DNA of 6,901 bases from Fimbriimonadales bacterium (GTDB lineage Bacteria; Armatimonadota; Fimbriimonadia; Fimbriimonadales; ATM1): positions 1-6,901 of the forward strand of contig JAICGT010000064.1 of NCBI GenBank assembly GCA_025922995.1. Reading direction: 5' to 3'. Positions 1-5,773 of the stretch are shown piece by piece. Numbering within the stretch: position 1 is the stretch's first letter; each line of letters opens with the position of its first letter. The position numbers and the translations under genes were made by a program. The notes beneath the pieces are model-generated. The model did not search any database. It was not told the origin of the DNA and saw nothing but the letters and a program-made list of their open reading frames with translations.

Positions 1-1456
1 CCGCGCTCGCAGCAGACATCACTGCCGGCGAGACGGAAGCCGTTGTCACCGAGCCCCCCGATCCCTGAGATGGAGGCAACGTAGATTTACCGATATCAGC
101 CTTAACCGCCGAAAGCGGCAAGCCCAAAACTTCGGCGACAATCGTTGCCACATAGGTGCGGGTTCCGGTGCCGAGGTCTTGCGTTCCGATTGAAACCGTT
201 ACGCTGCCGTCCTGTCCGATGCGGACGTCGCACTGCGACCCGGCGCCTCCGCCTCCGCCCCAAGTGCTTGTCGCTACTCCGATGCCGCGGCGGTACCTTC
301 CGGTTCGCGGTAGCGATGCTCTTCGAGACCACCCGATCCTCTCCGCGCCGAGGTCCAGCTGAGCGCTTCGAACTTCGCTCGTCTGATTCATCTTACGAAC
401 GGCTACCGGATCCAAATTCAGCTTTCTTGCCAATTCGTCGACGACGGTTTCCATCAGGAAACTGCCTTGCGGGTGGCCCGGAGCGCGCAAAGACCGCGCC
501 CCGCCGGTGTTCGTGCTGACACCGTTAAACGCCACCTTGATATTCGGCACCTCATAGATGTAGGGAAACGGAACGCTCCATCGTCTACCAGTCCCCTGAG
601 TGCCCCAAAGCTCCGCTTCCATTGCGGTCAATTTGCCCGAGGCGTCCATGGAAGCCTTGCATTTCATGCGCGCATCGGGGCCGTTGCCGCTGGCGACCTG
701 TTCGTCGTAACGCTCCAGCATCATCTTCACAGGACGCCCCGCCATCTTGGCGAGACGAGCGGCCGAAAGCCCCTCGACTCCGGCGCTGAACTTGCTGCCG
801 AATCCGCCGCCCATCACTTCGCATATCGTCTTGACCTTGTCTCGCGGTATGCCGAGTGCGGCGCTCAAATCGCCCGCCGAGCCGTGAACCGCCTGCGTGG
901 TGATCCAGCAAGTCAGCTCGTCTTCTGCGTCCCATCGAACAACAACGCCATGCGTCTCTAATGAAAGGTGCTCGCGAATAGGCACCGAATACTCGCCCTC
1001 GACTACGGCCGCCGCGGCCGAAAACGCGGCATTCACGTCGCCTTCCGTGCGGTCGCGAGACCGCCCGACGCGGTCGGCGATTTTCATTCCGGTCTGGGTC
1101 GTGACCACATGCTCGCCGACCTTGTAATTCACAACAATCGCTTTGATCGCATCGCGGGCGATCTCCTCGGTCTCGGCGGCGACCGCAGCTATCTCGTCTC
1201 CCGCGTAGTGGCAATTCTTGCCCAAATCATCGATTACCGAAAGGACGCCCTTCATCGCCTTGGCTTTCGAGGTATCGATCGAGACGACTTCGGCGACGGC
1301 GTGCGGACAGCGCAATATCTTGCCATGCAACATTTTTGGCAAGTTGACGTCAAACGTGTATTTGGCTAGCCCGGAGACCTTGTCCGGGCCGTCGATCCGC
1401 GGCGTGTCCTTTGAGAGGTACTTGGTCGATTTCCTGTCTGGCCAGCTGAGAGCCAT
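1..1456 (-). CDS. Molybdopterin-binding subunit of a xanthine dehydrogenase/aldehyde oxidoreductase-family enzyme (3' end missing)
   Basis: Large catalytic subunit of a molybdenum hydroxylase, which would oxidise an aldehyde or N-heterocycle at a Mo-pterin cofactor and pass electrons to the [2Fe-2S] subunit encoded just upstream. I translated it by hand from ATG 1456-1454; the frame is open to the left edge (about 485 residues), without a frameshift. The N-terminal part (roughly residues 15-150) matches the family's 'a/b hammerhead' domain (IDGPDKVSGLAKYTFD near the start). Cofactor-binding landmarks follow: MGGGFGSK at 215-222, TNTGGARSLRAPGHPQG ending near 331, QDLGTGT at 426-432 and GSGGS at 465-469. 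Family members are usually about 700-770 residues, so some 250 are missing, including the C-terminal part with the catalytic glutamate. There is no signal peptide of its own. The start shares one base with the stop of the upstream gene and has a strong Shine-Dalgarno, so the two are translationally coupled. Family is certain; substrate unknown. Confidence 0.93.
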   Translation of the reverse strand, partial: MALSWPDRKSTKYLSKDTPRIDGPDKVSGLAKYTFDVNLPKMLHGKILRCPHAVAEVVSIDTSKAKAMKGVLSVIDDLGKNCHYAGDEIAAVAAETEEIARDAIKAIVVNYKVGEHVVTTQTGMKIADRVGRSRDRTEGDVNAAFSAAAAVVEGEYSVPIREHLSLETHGVVVRWDAEDELTCWITTQAVHGSAGDLSAALGIPRDKVKTICEVMGGGFGSKFSAGVEGLSAARLAKMAGRPVKMMLERYDEQVASGNGPDARMKCKASMDASGKLTAMEAELWGTQGTGRRWSVPFPYIYEVPNIKVAFNGVSTNTGGARSLRAPGHPQGSFLMETVVDELARKLNLDPVAVRKMNQTSEVRSAQLDLGAERIGWSRRASLPRTGRYRRGIGVATSTWGGGGGAGSQCDVRIGQDGSVTVSIGTQDLGTGTRTYVATIVAEVLGLPLSAVKADIGKSTLPPSQGSGGSVTTASVSPAVMSAASA

Positions 1457-2061
1457 TATTTCGCTCCTTTCGCAACTGCCACGGCGGCTTCGAACACGCG
1501 GTTGAACGTCCCGCACCGACAAATGTTGCCGCGGCACGCCTCCTTGATCTCGTCGAGCGACGCTTTCGGATTCGCTTTCAGGGCGGCTGCCACGCTAGTC
1601 ACGAACCCCGGCGTGCAGAATCCGCACATCAAACCGTCATGGTCGACAAATGCCTGTTGCACGTCGCTTAGTTTTCCGTTGTCCATGAGGCCGGTCGCAG
1701 TCGTGATTGTCGAGCCGTTCGCGTCCACCGCCAGCATCATGCAGCCATAGATCGGCTTGCCGTCTTTGATGACGGTGCACGCGCCGCAAGTCCCCCTGTC
1801 ACAAACTCGCTTCGCCGCTGTAACGTCGAGTCGGTCTCGCAGCGCGTCGAGCAGCGTCGTCCGGGGCTGCACCTTGAACTTCTTCTCGACGCCGTCGACT
1901 CTCAGACTTACATCGATTGTTCCTTGCTCGGTGAATCCCTGTGGCTCCGCCTCTTTCGCAGGGGCGGCGCAGGCGAGGAGCGGGTTCGCCACGGCTGTGG
2001 CGGCAACCGCTGCGCCCGATTTCTTCAAAAACTGCCTTCTCGATAAATCCTTGTTGTCCAC
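1456..2061 (-). CDS. Tat-exported [2Fe-2S] subunit of a xanthine dehydrogenase/aldehyde oxidoreductase-family enzyme
   Basis: Iron-sulfur electron-transfer subunit (201 aa) of the molybdenum hydroxylase whose large subunit follows. Residues 7-15 (SRRQFLKKS) form a twin-arginine motif, followed by an Ala-rich hydrophobic stretch to about residue 31. The protein should therefore fold with its clusters in the cytoplasm and be exported, as known for PaoA-type subunits. Residues 49-120 are a plant-type ferredoxin domain with cluster ligands C87, C92, C95 and C107. Residues 135-198 are the four-helix second cluster domain with C146, C149, C181 and C183 (CGFC...CRC). All eight ligands are present. 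The signal region ends in L28-L29-A30-C31, which could be a relaxed lipobox, so a Tat lipoprotein is possible. The residue before C146 is Met, where many relatives have Gln. The start is GTG, chosen because AAAGAGG lies five bases upstream and the Tat motif follows directly. A terminator for the preceding gene lies upstream, so this two-gene unit needs its own promoter within 2062-2187; I found no convincing one. Confidence 0.95.
   Translation of the reverse strand: MDNKDLSRRQFLKKSGAAVAATAVANPLLACAAPAKEAEPQGFTEQGTIDVSLRVDGVEKKFKVQPRTTLLDALRDRLDVTAAKRVCDRGTCGACTVIKDGKPIYGCMMLAVDANGSTITTATGLMDNGKLSDVQQAFVDHDGLMCGFCTPGFVTSVAAALKANPKASLDEIKEACRGNICRCGTFNRVFEAAVAVAKGAK
1464..1470 (-). promoter_or_regulatory. 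Ribosome binding site for the molybdopterin-binding subunit
   Basis: On the minus strand AAAGGAG lies seven bases before ATG 1456. It is inside the last codons of the upstream [2Fe-2S] gene and fixes the start at the TAATG overlap. Confidence 0.8.
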
Positions 2062-2066
2062 GCTTG

Positions 2067-2073
2067 CCTCTTT
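2067..2073 (-). promoter_or_regulatory. Ribosome binding site supporting a GTG start
   Basis: Minus-strand AAAGAGG sits five bases before GTG 2061-2059. The only nearby upstream ATG is followed immediately by TAA, so this site decides the start of the [2Fe-2S] subunit. Confidence 0.65.
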
Positions 2074-2164
2074 GCTTACATTACGGCGGAGCCACCCGAT
2101 GGCGTGCCCTCACCCTTCAGTTTCGGCATCCGCTCCCCGAATCCTGCTGCTTTCGTCCAGAGCC

Positions 2165-2415
2165 CGAGCCGACCAAGCGCGCGGCATAAAAAAATGAGGC
2201 TGCGGCGTTTATGCCGCAGCCTCATTTCTAACCGGATTATTGGATCGACCAGCGAATCATGTCCAGCCGGGTGCTCCAGGGATACGCAAGAACGGGTCCC
2301 GTCGCACGGTAGCCCACGCGACATTTCACGTCGCCTGTCGGCGATAGCCAACGGTCGGCGTCGTTTCGAATAAATGTCTGCGTCGAGTCTGTCGTCGTCG
2401 AAGGCACGGCTCCGA
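2165..2415. repeat. Intact member of a dispersed duplicate pair (3' end of the propeller gene plus terminator)
   Basis: This segment covers the DNA just past the terminator, the terminator and the codons for about the last 60 residues of the 778-aa protein. It is repeated in degraded form at 4761-4984 in the same orientation, offset by 2600 bases around the stop codon. By hand alignment, 2221-2339 against 4821-4938 shows 8 mismatches and one single-base gap over about 119 positions. Confidence 0.9.
2188..2227 (-). terminator. Rho-independent terminator of the 778-aa secreted protein gene
   Basis: Read on the minus strand, a perfect 15-bp stem (arms 2213-2227 and 2192-2206, GC-rich core) with a 6-base loop (2207-2212) is followed by a run of seven T (2194-2188). 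It starts nine bases after the TAA of the 778-codon gene. The T run is only on the minus-strand side, so it ends leftward transcription and insulates the molybdenum hydroxylase genes beyond it. Confidence 0.93.
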
Positions 2416-4573
2416 CCTGCACGAACACGCCGGCGTCGTAATCGAACATTTCCGTTCTGATCTGGATGTTTGTCGACGTTGCCGAGCTTTCTACGAGGAG
2501 TCGCAATTCATTCGCCGTAGCCTGGCCGGCGTTACCGGTAAATTCTAAGACCACCGAATCCTGCGACGTGGACAACGTCACGCCTGGACGCATCACCATT
2601 CGCGCGTCATCGCTCTGGAGCACGGACGCGAGTGTTCCGCCTGAGACGACGTTGCCACGCACGATCGTGTAACCGTTCGGCTGAACAGAGGTCGAGACCT
2701 CGCCGTGGCGGAAAATGTATCCGTCCAAGGCGACAGCCCAAATCGGCCCGCTCTGCAAAGCGTCGATTGCGAGAATGCGGGATGCGAAGATTCGATCCGG
2801 CACGACAATGCTCGGCAGTGTCGTCCAAGACGCTCCGCCGTTGTTGGTTTCGTAAACGACACCACTTTGGCCACCACCGCTTCGCGTTACTGCAGCGTAG
2901 GCCTTCTCCTCGGACATCGCGTCGATATCTCTCAGGACATCCCACGAGTTATCGAAATTCGGCAGCATCGATTGCGTCCAGGAAACGCCCCGATTCGTTG
3001 TGCGCAAAATTCCTCCGTAATAGCCGCCGTAAAAGCCGCTATCTCCGAAGAAGCTCATGTCCGTCCACGATTCGCCCGAAGGCAGTGCCTCTAACGAAAC
3101 GTTGTTGAACTTGTTCGCGGTTCGCAGCTGCGTCCGAGAGTGAATCAGTGCAAGGCCGGCATTCGCATCGAACATATGCAATGTCGTTGGCCAGGGATCG
3201 CCGTCCACTAAGCGCGTCCATGTGAGCCCGCCATCGGTCGTATGATCGATAAATCCACGGGGCTGATTCAACGTTCCTGCAGCCCAGCCTTCCATTTCAT
3301 TGAGGAAGAACGTATCGAATACTTCGGCATTACCGCCGAATTCGACTAATTGCGTCCATGTAACGCCTGCATCGTCGCTCCTAAACACGCGACCGAGTTG
3401 TCCGCCGACAATGATCGTGTCTTCGTCGATGAATTCAATTGTGTGCAGGTCTTCGTTATGCCAAAACTTGCCGAGTCCGCGCATTTGGAATGCAGTCCAT
3501 GTATTCCCGAAGTCGGTCGTTCGGACCACCATTCCATCTTTTCCCACCGCGAGGCCGAGACCGCTAGGCCGCATTTGAACGTCGAAGAGTGCTCGCGCTC
3601 CGCCATTGTTAATTTGCGTCCAGGTATTGCCTCCGTCGGTCGATTTCCAGATCAGTCCTGCGCGTCCGGCTGCATAGCCGACCTCCGGTGTCGGGAACTG
3701 GATATCGAGTTCATAACCCCATGTGCCGCTCGGTTCCTTCACTTGCGTCCAGGTTAGACCGGCATCATGTGTTATCCAGATGCTCGCATCGAAGCTAATC
3801 GCGGCCGCCGATGTCGCAGAAATACGCGTGACGCCTTCGACTTCCGCTTGAGTCAGCGAATCGAAAGCATTGAAAGTGAGCGTCCAATTGACACCGCCGT
3901 CGATCGAGCGATAAAACTGCGGACCTCTTGTCGCGATCAGCGTTTGCTCCGACATGAATACGACGCGATCGAATGTTTGAGCGGAAATTAGCTGCCAGTT
4001 CTGGCCGCCATTCGTACTGCGATGCGTTCCATACTGATTGTTGATTTTACCGACTGCAATGGCGCTCGCTTCGGTCCAAAAATCTGCGTCCATGATGAAG
4101 TTATCGAGACTAAACGGCACCAAGTGTTGCCAGGAAGTTCCGGCGTTCGATGTGCCGTACAAGCCTCGACGATTAAACATCCATCCGCGCTGCGGAGTTA
4201 GAAAATCGAAGTCGTATGCGCCATCCGGCAACGAAAGCACTTGCCAAGTCGCGCCACCATCGTTCGTGCGATAGCCTCGGTTGCCCATGGCGAATCCGTC
4301 ATTTGCGTTAAGGAACTGAATATGCCAGATCGGCTCGCCTCCGGTTCCATACGGATCGCGGGCGACTCCGGGTGCCTGACTCCATGTTTGACCACCATCG
4401 GTGGTGCGCATTAATATATTGCCTGCGCCCGAAATAAAGCCGACTTCCGGCGATACGAAATACACCGCTTGCAGCTCGTCGTTTGCGGGGTACGGGGCTT
4501 GCCGCACCCACTGTGCGTGAGCGGCGGCGCAAAGCGCTACCGCTGAGAATAAAAGGGAAGAAAATCGTAACAT
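2237..4573 (-). CDS. Secreted YCF48/BNR-repeat beta-propeller protein with a distinct C-terminal domain
   Basis: 778-residue secreted protein of unknown specific role. A Sec signal peptide covers residues 1-20 with likely cleavage at AHA|Q. Twelve Asp-box-like turns of the form (D/N)xGxxW have their Trp at 64, 110, 148, 193, 230, 275, 318, 359, 406, 452, 532 and 583. A degenerate one lies near W503, and a last blade around 600-625 lacks the motif. Spacing is 37-51 residues per blade, so fourteen blades, i.e. two seven-bladed propellers, is the simplest reading (inference). The family includes YCF48/HCF136 photosystem II assembly factors and sortilin-like propellers, but the repeats alone do not imply photosynthesis. 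Residues about 634-778 form a separate, beta-rich-looking domain ending in PWSTRLDMIRWSIQ, possibly for surface anchoring or sorting. The ATG has GAGGA six bases upstream. The gene stands alone between its leader and a strong terminator. A decayed second copy of its 3' end lies upstream at 4761-4984. Confidence 0.92.
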   Translation of the reverse strand: MLRFSSLLFSAVALCAAAHAQWVRQAPYPANDELQAVYFVSPEVGFISGAGNILMRTTDGGQTWSQAPGVARDPYGTGGEPIWHIQFLNANDGFAMGNRGYRTNDGGATWQVLSLPDGAYDFDFLTPQRGWMFNRRGLYGTSNAGTSWQHLVPFSLDNFIMDADFWTEASAIAVGKINNQYGTHRSTNGGQNWQLISAQTFDRVVFMSEQTLIATRGPQFYRSIDGGVNWTLTFNAFDSLTQAEVEGVTRISATSAAAISFDASIWITHDAGLTWTQVKEPSGTWGYELDIQFPTPEVGYAAGRAGLIWKSTDGGNTWTQINNGGARALFDVQMRPSGLGLAVGKDGMVVRTTDFGNTWTAFQMRGLGKFWHNEDLHTIEFIDEDTIIVGGQLGRVFRSDDAGVTWTQLVEFGGNAEVFDTFFLNEMEGWAAGTLNQPRGFIDHTTDGGLTWTRLVDGDPWPTTLHMFDANAGLALIHSRTQLRTANKFNNVSLEALPSGESWTDMSFFGDSGFYGGYYGGILRTTNRGVSWTQSMLPNFDNSWDVLRDIDAMSEEKAYAAVTRSGGGQSGVVYETNNGGASWTTLPSIVVPDRIFASRILAIDALQSGPIWAVALDGYIFRHGEVSTSVQPNGYTIVRGNVVSGGTLASVLQSDDARMVMRPGVTLSTSQDSVVLEFTGNAGQATANELRLLVESSATSTNIQIRTEMFDYDAGVFVQVGAVPSTTTDSTQTFIRNDADRWLSPTGDVKCRVGYRATGPVLAYPWSTRLDMIRWSIQ

Positions 4574-4579
4574 AATTGT

Positions 4580-4584
4580 TCCTC
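4580..4584 (-). promoter_or_regulatory. Ribosome binding site of the 778-aa secreted protein
   Basis: Minus-strand GAGGA lies six bases before ATG 4573. With the signal peptide that follows directly, it fixes the start codon. Confidence 0.7.
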
Positions 4585-4593
4585 GGCCAACCT

Positions 4594-4619
4594 AGGGCTT
4601 AATAGTAATGAGGGCTTAA
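4594..4619. repeat. Short direct repeat in the leader of the propeller gene
   Basis: The 9-base word AGGGCTTAA occurs at 4594-4602 and 4611-4619, with a 17-base period, just upstream of the ribosome binding site of the 778-aa gene. It lies in the 5' untranslated or promoter region and could be a regulator site or chance. No protein is known to me for it. Confidence 0.4.
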
Positions 4620-4641
4620 GCTCACCTCGTAGATACACTCT

Positions 4642-4666
4642 AACAAAATAGATCCCCCGTTTTGTT
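4642..4666. repeat. AT-rich inverted repeat upstream of the propeller gene
   Basis: Perfect 7-base arms AACAAAA (4642-4648) and TTTTGTT (4660-4666) are separated by 11 bases, about 70-90 bases upstream of ATG 4573. It resembles a dyad operator more than a terminator, since the arms carry only one G:C pair. Function unassigned. Confidence 0.4.
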
Positions 4667-4749
4667 CCTGGTCAGCCGGAGTTGAATCGCCGTCAGGCGT
4701 GACCTAACCTAACGATCGGCTCTCTTCACCGTATAAATCTGGTAAACCG

Positions 4750-4791
4750 CCGTGTACAGTGAGCCGCTGAAGAGCGCGCGTCACTACACGG
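4750..4791. repeat. Imperfect inverted repeat next to the gene remnant
   Basis: Arms CCGTGT-AC-AGTGA (4750-4762) and TCACTACACGG (4781-4791) pair over 11 bp with a two-base bulge and an 18-base loop. The right arm and loop overlap the region that is homologous to the DNA just past the 2188-2227 terminator. No T run follows in either direction, so it is not a standard terminator. Confidence 0.35.
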
Positions 4792-4797
4792 ACAATC

Positions 4798-4822
4798 AGG
4801 CTGCGGCGTAACGCCGCAACCT
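4798..4822 (-). terminator. Decayed copy of the propeller-gene terminator
   Basis: The hairpin AGGCTGCGGCGT/ACGCCGCAACCT corresponds to the 2192-2227 stem. It now has a C-A mismatch and a shortened loop, and the A/T run beyond the stem has been lost. It lies about fifteen bases past the remnant stop codon at 4837-4839. Efficient termination is doubtful. Confidence 0.6.
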
Positions 4823-4836
4823 CATTCCTAACCCGA

Positions 4837-4984
4837 TTATTGAATCGACCAGCGGATCATGTCCATCCCGGTGCTCCAGGGATACGCAAGAACGGGTCCC
4901 GTCGCACGTGGCTCACGCGACATTTCACGTCGCCTGTCACGGTCTGCATCGTTTCGAATGATGGTCTGTGACGTCTGGCTCCGA
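4837..4984 (-). pseudogene. Remnant of a second copy of the propeller protein's C-terminal domain
   Basis: On the minus strand this segment still encodes TGDVKCRV and, in another frame, ATGPVLAYPWST followed by MDMIRWSIQ and TAA at 4839-4837, matching the last residues of the 778-aa protein. The two parts are out of frame because one base is missing near 4909 relative to the intact gene. Further deletions of about 11 and 17 bases, relative to 2340-2350 and 2391-2407, also break the frame. Beyond 4984 no similarity to the intact gene is visible, so the propeller part and signal peptide are gone. The close match near the stop and the shared terminator point to a tandem duplication followed by loss of most of one copy. 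It is not expected to make a protein. Confidence 0.85.
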
Positions 4985-5165
4985 TGAGGCGCCGATTTCT
5001 CGCTGGTCGGGCAAGCGGGCAGTGTGCCAACGAATCGCTCTTAGGTGGGTCTTTCAGTTTGGAAGCAAGCACCGAAAATTGAGCGCGGGTTCAGCGAACT
5101 GCAGCGTTTTATCCTATTGACCGTCAGAAACGCAACGAAAAGTAGTAGAACTTGGGTATCGTGTC
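4985..5165. other. Intergenic DNA without a recognised gene
   Basis: This stretch separates the gene remnant from the repressor gene and, with 4574-4836, makes up the roughly 600-base gap between intact genes. A reading frame in phase with the repressor extends left to 5045, but the added residues do not look like part of a TetR protein and there is no ribosome binding site for it. The repressor promoter should lie here. TTGACC at 5117-5122 could be a -35 box, but no good -10 follows at the right distance. Confidence 0.5.
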
Positions 5166-5183
5166 TGACTGAACGTTCAATGA
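5166..5183. promoter_or_regulatory. Candidate TetR-family operator overlapping the repressor start codon
   Basis: TGAACGTTCA at 5170-5179 is a perfect 10-bp palindrome ending one base before the repressor ATG. The wider TGACTGAACGTTCAATGA is symmetric at 14 of 18 positions. Short dyads of this kind just upstream of a tetR-type gene are commonly bound by the encoded protein, so negative autoregulation of the repressor and the coupled efflux gene is inferred. Confidence 0.6.
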
Positions 5184-5773
5184 GCGCTCCGGAAATTTCC
5201 AGAAAAGACCTCCACGAGGGACGGCGGAATCAACTGATCGACGCCGCCCTTTCGCTGTTTGCCGAGAAAGGCTACGAGAACGCCACGATCAAAGACCTCG
5301 CCGAGGCTTGCGGCGTCGCGGCGGGTTTGGTCTACCACTACTTCGAAAGCAAGGAGGATCTGCTCCTCTCCGTTTTCGAGCGGCACGGATTCGCCGCCGA
5401 GATGGAGCGTGTTCTCTTGCCCGCGTTCGATCGGCCCGCCTCGGAAGTCCTCCTGGAGGTTGTGCACAGCTACTACGATCTGCTTGTCGAGCGTGAGAGC
5501 TTTATGCGCATGATCATTCGCGAGTCGATGACCAACCCGCAGTTGGAAGAACGATGGACCACGATGTGCAATACCGGCGTCCAGACGCTGGCGCGGTACC
5601 TCGCGGCCCGCGTGGCAGCAGGCGAGCTGCGCGCCCACGATACTGAGATTTCTGCCAGGATGCTCACACACCCGGTCGTCGTGCTGCGGCTTACGGGGGG
5701 GTCTGTCGCTCAGCTGTCGTCGATCGTGGATTGCCTGTTGGAAGGAATCAATAAAAAGAGTGGACAGGGATGA
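5180..5773 (+). CDS. TetR/AcrR-family transcriptional repressor
   Basis: 197-residue DNA-binding regulator. Residues 15-61 form the TetR N-terminal domain: a first helix RRNQLIDAALSLFAEKGY (15-32), then a helix-turn-helix at about 36-55 (TIKDLAEACGVAAGLVYHYF) and the usual ESKEDLL continuation. The remainder is an all-helical ligand-binding and dimerisation domain, too divergent to name the ligand. Length is normal for the family. I start it at ATG 5180, since the N-terminus then has the typical short lead-in of about 14 residues. An in-phase ATG at 5045 would add 45 unrelated-looking residues. No Shine-Dalgarno is visible before 5180 because the palindrome occupies that spot. Its last four bases overlap the TolC-family gene (ATGA), so both are one operon and the protein probably represses efflux until an inducer binds. 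It probably controls its own operon through the palindrome at 5166-5183. Confidence 0.93.
   Translation: MSAPEISRKDLHEGRRNQLIDAALSLFAEKGYENATIKDLAEACGVAAGLVYHYFESKEDLLLSVFERHGFAAEMERVLLPAFDRPASEVLLEVVHSYYDLLVERESFMRMIIRESMTNPQLEERWTTMCNTGVQTLARYLAARVAAGELRAHDTEISARMLTHPVVVLRLTGGSVAQLSSIVDCLLEGINKKSGQG

Noticed and set aside
585..1214. A 209-codon open frame on the minus strand, rich in Arg
   Set aside because: It is another frame of the molybdopterin-binding subunit, whose correct frame is continuous across the region and carries the family motifs.
968..1369. Plus-strand open frames opposite the molybdenum hydroxylase genes
   Set aside because: They are antisense shadows of GC-rich coding DNA with no ribosome binding sites or recognisable domains.
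2692..4512. The propeller protein as a photosystem II assembly factor
   Set aside because: The YCF48-type repeats are shared by many bacterial secreted proteins; no photosynthesis gene is nearby, and the double-propeller plus C-terminal domain layout differs from YCF48.
4761..4984. The repeated block as an insertion sequence or miniature mobile element
   Set aside because: There are no terminal inverted repeats, target duplications or transposase; the block is simply gene 3' end plus terminator plus flank.
4857..5072. A 71-codon minus-strand frame containing TGDVKCRV
   Set aside because: It is a chance open frame through the decayed copy of the propeller gene; it leaves the homologous frame after the single-base deletion.
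5117..5145. TTGACC as a sigma-70 -35 box for the repressor
   Set aside because: At 16-19 base spacing the -10 candidates (AAGTAG and neighbours) match the consensus poorly, so I do not call a promoter.
5045..5179. N-terminal extension of the TetR gene to ATG 5045
   Set aside because: The added 45 residues do not look like TetR sequence, no ribosome binding site precedes 5045, and the start at 5180 gives the usual family length.
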